Assembly (NCBI GenBank): GCA_910591455.2
Contig: OU342821.1
Span: 18,241,787 to 18,305,786 of the forward strand
From: Pholis gunnellus
Lineage: Eukaryota; Chordata; Actinopteri; Perciformes; Pholidae
Reading direction: 5' to 3'
DNA length: 64,000 nt
The translations under genes were made by a program, and so were the position numbers. Under the pieces are notes generated by a model, which worked only from the letters and a program-made list of their open reading frames with translations, did no database searches and was not told the DNA's origin. Every line of letters starts with the position of its first letter. The stretch's first letter is position 1. Shown piece after piece: positions 39,804-52,540 of the stretch.

Positions 39804-40779
39804 GGAACACTGAGCTGGCGCTGTGATTTTCACAGCCAGGGAATCACACACATCATTTTATCTATTCCTCTCGATCAGGAGACATCCGGCAGCAAAGGTA
39901 TAGGAGGATTAGATTAGCCGGAGAGAGAGAAAGAGAGAGTGGGTTCTCTAATCCTGATGGGGTTTTCAGGACGTACACCCACCGCTGTGGAGAAACGGCA
40001 CAGTGTGCAGTTGGGATCGGGAAGGGGCGGACCCGGGACGGTTTGCCTCGCTAAACCCTTCACACTTGCATGAAAGAGGTTCCGGCAAACGAGGGGATTA
40101 GTCTGAGTGTAATTACACTTAGAAGTAGCAAAGAACGTGCGTTGACTCAAACGCACCTCAGACAGAAAGCGGAAGAAGTCAGTAATGCCTGTTAAACGTG
40201 TTGCCAGTGTGTCTGTGAATTCTTCAACTGAATTAACGGCCTTTTAGTGAACACATCTGAGAGATCAAAGAAGTCTCTACGAGATGACTGTGGATCTGTC
40301 TGATCAACATAAGGACGTCTCTATCTTGTTCACCTTCAATGAGATGTTTATTCCAGTCATGTCTACTACTTGTTTGTTGTGTTTGTAGTAAAAGAATGTC
40401 TGCTTTTACATTCTGTAATTGTGCAGGGCCACAGCTCTCCATTACGCAGTGGTTGTCAAAAAGTACTTCCACTCACATCGCTGTAGTCGGGTTGCATTGT
40501 TATAAAAAAACTTGTTTCTGGTCTTGTCGTACAGCTCAGCCAGTCCTCCAGAGAGTCTTCCCCCCCTGAAAACTCCCATGAAATCAGGATTTCTCACCGT
40601 CCAACCAAACTGTAATTCTGCTGTTGGTATTTGTTACCAAACAGGAGAAAAACACAACATATATTGAGCCAACAGTGCAGTTGAAATGCCACTTAACAAA
40701 TGCCTCACAAATCCCGGAGGAGCTCAATCACCCCACTATGATGATCCTCTTTCAGAATAGTGGAAAGAAAACTTTTATA

Positions 40780-41230
40780 AAATACATTCAGGTGTTTCTT
40801 TTACTACTTTGTCTATTTGTGTCTGTAGATTTCTCCTAAAGTCACCAAAAGCAAGCGTTAGATAACGCCTCATTTACATATTTTACACAAAGTGTATTGT
40901 CTTAATGTGAGAATCAGCTGGGGAAGTTTCATGGTGATATCTATGAGTTAAAGTTTGACTCTCTTCCCCCTCAGTATCTCTATACTATATGATAATACAG
41001 TTCTTTAAAGGATGCTTGTTTTCTCAGACTGAAATCTGCACTTCAGTAGCTCTTACGTACACCAAACTTTCCAGTTTCCTTCCTATCTATATTCTGAAAG
41101 TATGTACTGAGGGGTTTGTTTATATGTCATTCATAGTCTGATTTAAAGAACAATTTATTCCAAAAAAGATGTCAAATAATATAGTTTTGGACCTGGCTTC
41201 ATCCCATGTTCAGATTTCTGGTATGGAAAT
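40780..41230 (+). repeat. dispersed repeat, copy B (plus orientation)
   Basis: Second copy of the repeat at 33840-34385, in the opposite orientation and about 6.4 kb away. Both copies give a short open frame ending in a similar hydrophobic LLLCLF--DFS string, which reflects shared repeat sequence rather than a gene. Confidence 0.85.
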
Positions 41231-41660
41231 AAAATAATCAACCAGAAATCTGTAACTAATCAACTGGGGAGTGTGTTCTATTTACATTTGTATGCACCCC
41301 ATAGTATAGTATCCTCTCTTAAAAGATAAATAAGAATGGTCATTTTTGTTTTCATCATAAATCTCTTAGTGTAGCCTGGCTTTCTGCAAACTGTAGCATT
41401 GTCTATGTTCTTAAAATATTCATTTGAATCCATAAATTATTGTATTGCAATGCTGCGGCGGAGAATGGGCTGTGCGGACGGGCTGATGTTTTGTTGTGTT
41501 ATTTCTCACGTTGTGCTCCAAAACAATTTGTTCCGAGGCAGACGTCGCTGTGAGGAGTAATGGCTGCTCGTTGAGGTCTGGTTGCAGGGGGAGAAGCGAG
41601 AGGGTGAGGGATGGTGGAAGCTGGGGGAAGTCGGAGAGTGAGCTAGCTTTGAGCTGTTTT

Positions 41661-41697
41661 TGTGTGTGTGTGCGTGTGCGTGTACGTGTGTGTGTGT
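41661..41697. repeat. (GT)n microsatellite, interrupted
   Basis: GT run with GC and AC interruptions, about 145 bp upstream of exon 2. Confidence 0.93.
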
Positions 41698-41841
41698 CGA
41701 AAACAACATTCCACTGCAGGGTTACTTTGCAGGGAAGAAATCTGAGAGGGTTCGATTAATGATTTACACTTTTTCGATTCCATTTTGTCCAGACGTCATG
41801 CCGTTGGAGTTCTCATTTGAATTTCTCATTTTGCTGTTCAG

Positions 41842-42048
41842 GTCCCAGAGGTGAAGCCCCGCAGCATGGCCAGTCCGGGACACTTCCCCACTTCCTGGAG
41901 GAGCCCGACGACGCGTACATCGTCAAGAGCAACCCCATCAAGCTCCGGTGTCAAGCTCGGCCCGCTCTTCAGATCTTCTTCAAGTGCAACGGCGAATGGG
42001 TCCACCAGAGCCAGCACATGTCTCAGGAGCACACCGACCTGGGGACAG
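41842..42048 (+). CDS. unc5d: UNC5D netrin receptor, coding exon 2 (Ig1, first half)
   Basis: UNC5 proteins are single-pass receptors for netrin (and FLRT) that mediate repulsive axon guidance and dependence-receptor signalling. This 207-bp exon follows the acceptor AG at 41840-41841, preceded by a pyrimidine-rich tract, and ends before the donor gtacag at 42049. It is in phase 1 at both ends. The frame contains TLPHFLEEPDDAYIVKS and QIFFKCNGEWVHQ, hallmarks of the UNC5 N-terminus and Ig1. TLPHF, EEPDDAY, KSNPI and RPA-QIFFKC favour UNC5D over the A, B and C paralogs as I recall them. Cysteine codons at 41949 (LRC) and 41985 (FKC) are the two Ig1 cysteines that pair with the CxC of the next exon. 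The stretch before TLPHF (GEAPQHGQSG) is a variable linker after the signal peptide. The start codon lies in an upstream exon that was not recognised. The a/b paralog is not resolved. Confidence 0.93.
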
Positions 42049-44999
42049 GTACAGCAAACACTGATTTAACAAACGCCTGTGTTTACAGACAAACATGTTG
42101 TGGACAGACAGAAATCTTAACGCTACTTAAACTCTATTTCCTTCCCGCAAGCCTTCTTCCTGTCACTTTTAAGTTACGAGGATGGCATTCACATTTCTGA
42201 TAGCAAGGACGGAAGTCTTCAGGATGAACTTTGCAAATGGGTCTTTATGACAATGCCTGCGGCTGTGTCCAACCCTGCAAATGTATTTTCCTCACTGTTT
42301 TAGTGCATCACTGTGTGCCGCATTTGATCCAAACTGAATTGACAACTTTTAGACCATGTGGGCACCGACTTGTTCAATTTTAGGATTTGACTGTGAACTC
42401 TGAAGGGTGTCTTTTACTGATGAAACTCGCTGAAATGCAGTTGTTGTTGTTTTAACTTCGAATTCAAATCACAAAAGAAAAATGTCCTTTATTTTCTAAA
42501 GCCCCTTTATTGCATCATTTCACAATGGGTATACAAAACAAATACAAACACTGAATTATGCTTTCTTTTCTTCTTAAATTGAATTATTCTCAAGTACACA
42601 TTGTGAAAAGTTTGGTTGAAAACATCGGGATAGTGAAGGTGCTCGTCTGATTTTTAAACTTTTGAAATATACTCGTGAGTGGATCCAAACAAAAATATTA
42701 ACTACACTAATATAATTAGGCCTAGGTCTGCACTGAACATGAAGATGACCATCATTTAAGCAGATTATAACTTGCTGAAAAAGGTCAGGATGAAGGCTAA
42801 ATATTTATGAGCCTGCCTCGGCTGCTATTAGTGCCACAGTGTTGATGCTTCACTTAACACACCGCACCAATCAATATCTCCCTCCAGAGGTAACAATGGA
42901 CCTCTAAATTTTAACTGCCTCTAGTCTGGATTCATAGCACGGCTCCCATCTGGCTCCTTATCACCATTCATATCTGTTTCCTCTGGGAGAGACATGGGGA
43001 AGGAGAACTAGAGATGGGAAAGGACTGAGAAAGAGAATAAAAGTCGAAAAAAGGAGAGCATCTTAAAAGTCCACCTGTGCTGGTATCTCCTAAAGGAGAA
43101 AGATCTGTCCAGGCCCTGGCCTGTGTCTGTAGTTATTCCCCCATCCACCAGCTGCTGGGTGAGGCAACAAATGATTAATTAATGATCATTGTAACCTTGA
43201 CCTTTGCTGAAAATGTAAAAGCAGCAAAAAAATGGACACAAAAAATAACCTTGTTGGATGTATTTTGTAAGAAAATGTCTGTTCCAAAAAGGTGGCAGTG
43301 GCCAGACTAGTGAGTTGTTTCCATGCATGAGCGTGACTCATCAACTGAATTGTTCTCCTGTCAAAGTTCTCGGTAAGTTGTGTGAATGCTATTCTCAGGG
43401 CTGCTTGCTGTCAATCAACACTTCTACTGTTGCGATAGCACCAGTGCTCAAAGCTGAGGTGACAATGTTGCTCAAAGACAGGAAACCTTTAATTGACTGA
43501 AGGCACACTAATATATATAGATAGTTGTGATATTTGTGGAGTGACTAGAAACTGCCTGTATGAACTCATGACTTGATCCTCATGCAATACAGTTTTTACT
43601 CTTTTCTTTATTATAAAAATGGATCAAATGAGTTTCTGTAATGTAATGTTTTTTTGCTTATTTTAGCCTTTTATTATTATATGTGCATGACCACAACTCA
43701 TTGCAATGCCTTAACCGTTACGTTTGTGTATTTGTTTTACTGAAAACAGTCCCAGGTCAGCAAAATATTCTATGGCTCATTTCGGTTTATACTGACATCA
43801 AGCTTTTTCGCTGTGCAGGTACAGTTTAAGGCCGTTTGAATATTTCAGTCTGCACACATCTTAATTAAACACAAACTTAATTAAACCTAGAGGAGCAATG
43901 TCATGAATGCATTATGGAGCATTAAGTCTATACTTTATAGGCAGATGCTTCAGCCGTGGCTTTTGTTTTTTACCATCACAGTCGGCAAAACTTCTCACCA
44001 GGGTTCAGTGTTCATTAAGCAGATATTTGGTCTTGTCACTGATCGTCTCGGTGCTCAGCAGTGTAATCAGACACGGGATGGGGCAAATTGAAATTGGATG
44101 GAGAAGTTTAGTGCCTCAGTATACAAGAAGATAAACTACAAAAGTACACGAAGTAGATGCTCTCTGGCATGACATGAGAATATCTAGAAACTGTTACAGC
44201 TACTTTATTGGATCAAAAGGAATAAAAAAAATAATAAGTGGAGAACAAAATGTCCCTTAATTAATGCCAATATCATCAGATTTTGTCCAACAGTAGACCT
44301 GGCCATCTTTTACAGCCCACACTCCAACAGCCTCCCTCTGAAAGCCGTAACTAGCTTCAAATGGTAATGTTATCATTGCTGAGCGCATCATTTGTGCACG
44401 GCGGAGATGTCCTTTCAAACGTGGCATCATTTTTAGGACCAAAGTCCCTTGTTTCTCCATTACAATGTTGATTAGTTTTTTTTCAGGTAATTTGCGATGG
44501 TCTTTAAAACTAAAATGGAAAATGGAATAGCCGGTAGTAATACCGGCCGTCCTTTTATGGCCGTGCGGAAAAAGAATGATGCAAAACTGTCCACTTTTTA
44601 GTGGAATTGTATTAGACTTTTAGGAATCAGTAAAACCAATAATTCATGTCATTTCTAATTGCATTCTTTAATCTTCTTTTAGCATATCTGGCAAACAGAA
44701 TACTAATACTAATTTCATACAAAAATTCATGGTTTCATTAATTTCCCCAAGAGGAACAATCCTTATGACTTGGTTATCCCCTGACTTGCACATTTTTATG
44801 CCGTGGCCGGAGGCCCCATTATAGATTTTAAGTCAAGTATTTAAGTAAAAATACTGTTCTCCAGTTCGGGGAAAAGGTTGCTATGACATATGCTGATAAA
44901 ATGATACTATGTGTTCAGTTTTACGATCAGCCCTCCGACAAATAGGGTCTTTTATCTAGTTTGAGAGCAGATGATTTAATAAAATATAGAAATATTAAT

Positions 45000-45155
45000 T
45001 AGAATTGTTTTTATTCATTAGAGTAAATCTGTATTTTTAATTGTTATATTAATTAGGAATTAAAAAAAATATTCTTAAGTTACTCATTACATAAATCAAC
45101 TAATTGAAAACGTGATTAATGAATAAATAAAACAACAACTTGGTGCAGCCCTAGT
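45000..45155 (-). repeat. hAT-like repeat end ('agggctgcacc')
   Basis: On the minus strand it begins aactagggctgcaccaag and continues with attaatcacg and aattagttgattta, the pattern of a common fish non-autonomous hAT repeat (agggctgcaac ... attaatcg). Confidence 0.65.
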
Positions 45156-45245
45156 TTGCATGTTGATGTTAGCATGCAGCTCATAGCACTGCTGTGCCTT
45201 AGTACAGCCTCACAGAGCCGCTAGTATGACTGTAGACCTTTAGTC
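45156..45245. repeat. teleost 'gctaacatgctaa' repeat, 3' part
   Basis: Contains tgcatgttgatgttagcatg, agcactgctgtgccttagta, cagcctcacagagccgctag and tgactgtagac, in the order of a repeat very common in fish introns. It abuts the hAT-like end at 45155. A fragment with a similar block (tttacagagccactag) lies near 29890. Confidence 0.7.
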
Positions 45246-47296
45246 TGGTTTGCTTATTGATTGTACATAACAGTCATTCTTATGGAGAGCAATGACAACT
45301 TTATTTTATTCATCTTCATGCATTCATTCACTCACTCTCCATTGCCTTTGGTCATTTTTTTAAAAATATCCTTGCTTTTTTTCCCCCTTAAGCACTTGAA
45401 CGTAAACATATCTAAGCTTAAATGCATCTATAGTGTGACAATATACTCTAGTGTGCTCTGGTTGTAACCCCCTAGAAGGATGCTCTGTAGGATGATGTGT
45501 GGCTTTGCTGTGTGGACATGCTTTCGTATTCCCAGGTGTGAGTTACAGAGGATTTAGTGAGTGTTTCTGAACCGTGACTGGGCTGTATACACAGGCGAAA
45601 AGTGGGCAAACATGCTACATGTTGAGAAAATGAACACCCCGCCTCAGCACCTCTGGCTGTCCGTCCTGCTTCATCTGTAGGAGATACAACTGTATCTCGG
45701 TACAAGCTATTACAGTCCGACTAGAATGGCCCCTGGGTTCGGCAGCGAGCAGGGGGCTGTAGCTATTAAAGCTTGTAAGCTGTGAATTAAATGCAGACAG
45801 ACTCAACAACACGTGCCCAAACGTTGTTTGACCAGGGGGCTTTGAGGCAGAGGACACAGGCGGTGTCTGTCCAGAGGCAGCTAGCTCGGCCAGGGAGATG
45901 TACTGTATTTTAGCTTCATGTTATGTTGTTTTTCTCAGATTCAGTCTCCGCTCTGATCGCCTTCCAGGAGACAGAGCGACAGACAAGGAAAAGAAATGTG
46001 GAAAATATCCATTACAGCTTCTGTGAATAGCTTCGACTGCTGTTGCCCTAAGCATGAGAAAAACACAACAAAATGGCACAATACACGGTCTATTCCGACT
46101 GGATGAATCGTGTTGTGTTTCTTGATCTGTAAGATGTGTAGCAGAGTAAAAAGATATTTTCAACACCATGTAATGCCTAAATATTTCATACCTGCAACTC
46201 ATCTTCTCTGCGAGCTAATAACTGCGAAAGTTTCCATGACAATGTGTGAGCCGTAACCGTCTTGTGACTTCTTAAAGATTTATTGCAGAAGAAAATGCGA
46301 TGTTCTTTCCCAAAATGTCAAATACGGGCTACTTAGTTTCGTGAAAGTCCTTGAAATGTAGAGATGTATCGCATGAAAGACCTTAAATAGAACTAAAAGA
46401 AATGAGTGCACAGTCAGTAAATGCACGCTGTGTCTGACGCATATTAAGTTTAAGCCTTATTATGTGTTAGACTTTAAAGATGTTTTTAATAATTCACAGC
46501 TAATACACAACCTTGTGCACTTGACAGCTGGCTGTTCTGGACAGACCGCTTTTATTTAGTGCAGGATGCCACAGAGCATGTAACTCTCACCACTTCTCTG
46601 AGACAGCAACCAATACAGCACTGTCAGGTTTTGAAAGAACTGTCTTTTTTCGACTTGTAGTTCATGTATCTCCTGCTGGAACTAAGATACTCACCATGAA
46701 GGTTAGCAGTGGAAAAAAAAAACTGCTTTCTGCCCGGAGACAAAAGAGCTCATCTGTTTATGACAACTCCACTGCCATCTATGCAATTTATACGTTCTCC
46801 ACAGGCCAAGAGTTCATGAAATAATCACAATAACAGCATTTCTTGTCTTCTGAAGATTTAAACCAGACGCCGACGTCATGTATCACTGCAGGATATTGTG
46901 TAGGCTGTAATGAATGCTCATTTATTATCATTATGCACTTATTATGAATAATAACATTGTTGTGCTATTCAAGCCATTAGCTGGGCTTGCTGTCAACCTG
47001 AAATATATTGCATCCATCAATAAAGGAATGGTTTGTGAGATAAAAGAAGACACTGAATGTTGGACATCAAAACCGCTTCTCTCTCTTTGTTGCCACCATC
47101 AGTTTGAGTTCATTAGATGCGTTCTGTCTTGTGTTGTTTATCAGGTTTTTCTTTGAGTAATGTGGTTTGAAAGATGCTTCCTTTGTTGTACAGATTACAT
47201 CGTGAGGACTGACTCTGTTATTGACAATTTACTGAAAATCATGGTCTCAGTCTTGTTGGATGCATGAATCAGTTATGAGTTTTTGCCACGTGTTGA

Positions 47297-47440
47297 GGGA
47301 AAAGTTTGGGAAATATGCTAATTCGATTTTTGGCCAAGAGTTAGATGAGGAGATCATTGGCCTACCGCTCTCATCTCTGCGGACTAAATGTGAAGCTAAC
47401 AGCTGACACAGCTGAGCACAAAGACAGAACATATTTTGGC
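47297..47440 (+). repeat. teleost 'gagttagatgagaagat' repeat, plus copy
   Basis: Contains gtttgggaaatatgctaatt, ccaagagttagatgaggaga, aaatgtgaagctaacagctg and gagcacaaagac. It pairs with the inverted copy at 47870-48015. Confidence 0.7.
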
Positions 47441-47619
47441 CAGAACTTTTCTGGCAACTGGCAGAGACTCCAGGAAGTTAGTGGTCTATAAATTGGCGTT
47501 AATAGAGGTTTTGATTACAACACGCATGGAGGGAGAGAGCGCCATCATCAGGTCCACATTGTAATTTGTCTTTGGTTTATGAAATCCCCATCATTCTCCA
47601 CTGTGGAGCTGATTGATAG

Positions 47620-47700
47620 ATGTTAGCGTGCTAACATACTAAGCTAAGATGGTGAACATCTTAAACACAATACCTACTTAAACATGTGCTAAATATGAGG
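47620..47700. repeat. teleost 'gctaacatgctaa' repeat, 5' part
   Basis: Contains agcgtgctaacatactaagc, taagatggtgaacatcttaa and cttaaacatgtgct. Related to the copy at 45156-45245 but covers the other end of the consensus. It sits between the two inverted copies. Confidence 0.65.
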
Positions 47701-47869
47701 TTAGGAGGATTTCTATTGCCTCTCAACAGATGGTTGAGACGGCGCCACGCGGCTAACTGTGCTAACAGGGTTAACAGTGCAAGAACATCAAAGTGCTAAC
47801 AGAGCTAACGGTGTTTAGCGGTGACTGTGAGCTGAAAAGAAAATGGAGAAGCTCTGCTTTCTGTTACGT

Positions 47870-48015
47870 TTGGGCAGAGCCAGGCTACCTGTTTCCCTGT
47901 TTCCAGTCTTTGTGCTAAGCTAATCTGGTATTAGCTTCATATTTAGCGTACAGAGACCAAAGTAGTAATGACCAAATCAGTGTATTTTCCCAACACGACA
48001 CACTTTCCCTTTAAA
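47870..48015 (-). repeat. teleost 'gagttagatgagaagat' repeat, minus copy
   Basis: Reverse complement reads aaagggaaagtgtgtcgtgt, then cgctaaatatgaagctaata, then agcttagcacaaagactgga, aligning with the plus copy at 47297-47440. Confidence 0.7.
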
Positions 48016-51000
48016 TAAACAGATTATGTGGCTATTATTACTAAAAGACTCTTGAGAGATATTGTGGAGTTACAGGAAGGAAGCGCTTGGTGCGTTAATG
48101 AAAAACTCTGAAACAGTTGTGTAGCTAAAGCAGACGGAAGGCTGTGGTGATGCCATTAAACTTCTCAGCCATTCTCATTACTGGTCTCGTACCTTTTGAA
48201 CAGCCGTGGCATTTTGAAAACAGCCCACTTAAAGGAGAGGAGTAGAAAAATAATGTCTGAATGATGCAGAGTTTGTAGACGGGAATATAATAAGGCACAA
48301 CAACAGACGATGATGGTGCAGCATTTAATGAGGAATTATGGAGACATTGAAGGTGCAGAGTTAGAGATACGTCATGTGTTTCCTACATTGTCCAGAGACA
48401 TTTTCCAACTTTCTAGTGACCCGTTGTGCTTAACCTACACACACTTTGTTCTCAGCTTCAATGAAATTTGTATAGTAACTATAGAAATAAATAATATAAA
48501 CAGTTATAAGAGTTTTAAGCTGAGGTTTTGTCTGTGTCGCATCACATCACAGCTATAAATGCATTTCAGGACTTCAAATGAGATGACATTTTTGCCTGAC
48601 AAAAAAGGAGGCCACGGCACGTGGGAATATCGCCTGATTGAAATACTGCGTTTTTTCCATGAGCGAGAGAGAGAATGAGTGATAATTGCATCAATGTTTG
48701 TGTCTAGTGCATTAACTGTCACATTAACTGTCACAAAACCAAACCGACCGGTTTGATGTGTACAGGAGTCTTGGTGGAAGTCTGCAGGAGCCCGGTGTTG
48801 TTTGCTCGGGACTTAATGTAAACACAGTGGATCAATGTGTGCTGTGCCTCGGCCGAGTTGGCAACTTCTCAAATTGGAGGATGCAGATTTATCACACACA
48901 TCTGTCCTGCCGCCTTCCGATGCTTGCAGGGATTTAATTACAGTAACTGAAGGAGACGGATTTCATATTTTCAGTATAAAGCACCTGTTCTTTTTTCTGA
49001 AATCACATCTACTTGCTTGGGATTGTTTAATTAAAAGGTTACATTATTAGCATTGCTCTTGGAGTCGTTGCACATTTCCTCCGGAGGATTTAGCATGCGC
49101 TTATTGTCAGAATCGCCAAACTTTCAGCCGTGTGAGGCTGCACCACCCTAAAGAAAAACAAACCCGACGTTAGGATGTCTATTCTTACCACATAAATGAT
49201 CCAGCTTTCACCAAAATACCAACACCTTGCTCTGTGCTGCCTCATTTGAATGAAACTACTGTCGGTGTGTGCCTCTCCTCCTCGCACCTTTGTGCCGAAC
49301 GCTCGGGGTGTGAAAATACCAAACAGAAAAACACCAACGTGTCAAAGTGCTGCATCTGGAAGTCTTTGCACTGCTATGAAAATCAGGCGGTTGGTAGACG
49401 CTTCCCCCAAATATCGTTCCCTAATATAGACACAACACGGTAAATGGCTGCTATGCTAATGTATGCTAATAAGTGACAGAACAGCCGAGCGGTTTAATTT
49501 ACCGTAACCATCTTTGGCTCGGTTTCCTCTATAACTGCACTTAGTCAAGACATAATGCTGAAATGGACAACTGTCATGGCCATGTCCAAGTATTGCAGCA
49601 CTTGTCTGTGTATCACCAGGTGTTGTTTCTTATTCTGTTGGAGAAAAAACTTCTTCTTTGGCCTTCTGTATTGTCTTCTTGATGAAATGCAATCTGGGTG
49701 GATGAGTGGGCGGCTTTTACAGCCTGAAAATCTCAACAAACTAGAAACTTTTTAGCGATACACCATGAGATGCTGTCTCTGTTATGGGTGAGCAGATCAA
49801 TATAAATCTGGTATGTTGTATATGCTAATGAGCATGCATGAGGAAGGTGAGTCAAATCTGAATGGTTTGTTGTATCATCTGACTGGGTTGTTTTATTTAA
49901 CAGTTTGTGGATTGGTAGATACTCCAGAAACCCAAACGTATGTTGATGAGCACTGAAAAAGTGTTGTTTTTTTTATATGTCCCCTTTAACACAACTTTTC
50001 ACTAGCTAAGAAGAACATCCTTACGTTTTATGACAATGCATTTTTTAGGATAATCCAGTAAAACAATTTTTTTTTTTCAGTTTATAAAGCAAACCTTAAT
50101 CCTTCAGTTTATCGAAAACGAATGACCTCATTTGGAAATACACGGTTTTCAGTGAAAAACTGTGTTTTTACAAGCATGTACTAGAACAGTACAAATAAAT
50201 GCTCGATGTCTGGCGAATCATTCAGTGACAATAAAATATGAATAATTAATCATGCATAAACCTCAACCATCATGACACTTGGCTCTGTGCCTTAACATAT
50301 TTTAAGAAGAAAATGTATGGATTTGGGTGATTTTTGGCCCTTTTAGTACTTTGTATGGTATGAAAAACACCAGGTTTTATCACCAGCCGTTCTGGTGGAT
50401 AATTAGGCCCAGTGAGGGTTCACTGCTTGAACAAAAGTGGGGAGAATGAGATCTGTGATGAAGACTACAGAGCACAAATGTTTATTTTTCTAACGTTGTC
50501 TATCTTCAGAGTGTAGGTTTGCTGTTTGATAGATCAGCCGCCTGTCATTGTTGTATTTTACTGAAAACAGACCTAAAGAGAGGACGGAGGGAAACAGAAT
50601 GTAATAGTCGGCCAGTGGGAGGCTTATTGCTGCAGTCCACATCTGCTGAGTCAGAGTGGGAATTTCAGTAAGTAAGACGAATTGAATTTCCAGAATCTTA
50701 TCAGTCTGAATGCAAGAAGATATTTTCCCACAGATTTTTAGAAGAAATGCTGAGCGTTCCTCGGGTGTTTACAAGTTTCCCTATGGGTACGCATAACTGT
50801 TTGAGAAAAAGAGTAAATCTGTATTTTGCACACGCGAGGGAGTGTTTCACCCATCCAGAGTAGACGTTATGATGTTGAGCAAACATAGTTTCTGGCTTTA
50901 CGAGCATCAAAATCTGTCGTTAATGTTTGTGTGCTTCCGCTGCAGCACTAAAGGTAACAGGCCTAACGTGAACCATCAAACAGGAGACTGATCTGAAGTG

Positions 51001-51174
51001 ACAGTAATGGCCAACCCCACATAAACACAAATGGAGAGATCTGTCTGTCGAGAGCATATTCAGGTCCATACTCCGATATTGTGAGGCACTTCCTGTGGCT
51101 GTGAAGGGTTGTCCGGGCTAATGCAAGACAATGCCTGAAACTGCACCCTGAGACAAAGAGAAATGCACCGTGGG

Positions 51175-51210
51175 AGAGAGAGAGAGAGGGAGAGAGGTAG
51201 AGAGAGAGAA
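51175..51210. repeat. (GA)n tract
   Basis: Interrupted GA run. Confidence 0.88.
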
Positions 51211-52475
51211 TGAAAGGTGCTCAATTATCACACAGAAAATGTAACATCCTAAATATTTAACTACGTTGTTATGTCGCTGATCTGAAACCGTGTATTTCCT
51301 TGTGTGCCTTCTTCATATTCAGCACGAAGATAATCTTTTAACCCAAAATTGGGATTTTGTCAAGATGAAGGCACAATGATCGGCACAGTTGTTGCTGCAG
51401 TGTTTATTTCCTTATCCCTCTGCAATGGTTACGCCTTTTGATATACTACAGGCAGACAAGGCTCAGCTGGATATTCCATGTAATCATCTCTACCCAACCT
51501 CCCTTCAGGAAAACAGCTTGCATCTATAAAGTCCTTCGAACGATTTTAGGAGGCTGTATCCGGTCTTTATTGACAGTAAATCACTCCGTTTCTGTTATCA
51601 ATAGGGGAATAGGCTGAAAGTACAAAAACAAAATAAAAGAAGGTCAGTCGCTGTAAACAAAACATAGCAAACTGCACACGTTGACCTATCACAAGAAGAC
51701 AACTTTACTTTTGCCTCTGTTGAAAAGAGGGGGGAAGAGATGGAGATGAGTGATAGAAGTCAGGAGATTATTGAAGGACGGGGTGAAAGAAGAGCAGAGA
51801 GGAAGGTGGAACAGAGGGGATATCTGTGCCGATAGACTTCGGCTGAAAGCATGATACCCTGATGGAGAGATAAGAGAAGGAGAGGATAAGGGAAAGAGAG
51901 AGGACGTTGGAAAGTGGAGAGGGCGACGGGAGAGTGAAAGAGAGCCTGAAAATGGATACCGCGTTGGCTGTCTCGAGAAGGAGGGGATAGCAGCTCCTGC
52001 AGATTCAGTGATGAAGAGATAGCGATTGAGGGAAAGCGTTTGAATGCAGGGAGGGATCGAGGAAGTATAGATATCTCTTCCTGTTGATGCTCTGTCGAGG
52101 ACTGACTCCACTGTTGTGTATTATGATCCCGGCCCGGCTGAGAGATACCATCAGCCAGGCATGAACTCAGGACAAAAGGGAGAAAGGTGGCGACTACTTA
52201 GGGAAAGTGAGATGCCTCGGAGTCTCTCAGTGTCACCACGTATTAGTCAAGGAAATGGAAGTGGAACAAATGAAGTGGGCCCACAGAGTGAAAACCACTT
52301 GTGTATGCAAAACTGGCTCCTAATAAGCAGACATTTTTGAATGACTTTTGAATAAACATAAACAAGGCGACTCGGGTAATGACACAAATAAGGACTCGCA
52401 GCATTTTAATGGCTGAATTATCATGATTTTTTTATGCACGGAGTAATGCGTCTCTTTCGTTCCGGGATTAAGTAT

Positions 52476-52476
<1 letters not shown>

Positions 52477-52517
<41 letters not shown>
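52477..52517. repeat. (AC)n microsatellite
   Basis: Uninterrupted AC run of about 40 bp at the edge of the CpG-rich block. Confidence 0.96.
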
Positions 52518-52518
<1 letters not shown>

Positions 52519-52540
52519 CTGGGACCAGACCGAAGATGTT

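Noticed and set aside
40339..40569. Hydrophobic N-terminus (MRCLFQSCLLLVCCVC) as possible unc5d signal-peptide exon
   Set aside because: No suitable phase-1 donor follows the hydrophobic stretch, and the context is AT-rich and not promoter-like.
51689..52111. 140-residue minus-strand Ser/Pro/Leu-rich open frame
   Set aside because: Complement of a purine-rich tract; low complexity and no recognisable family.
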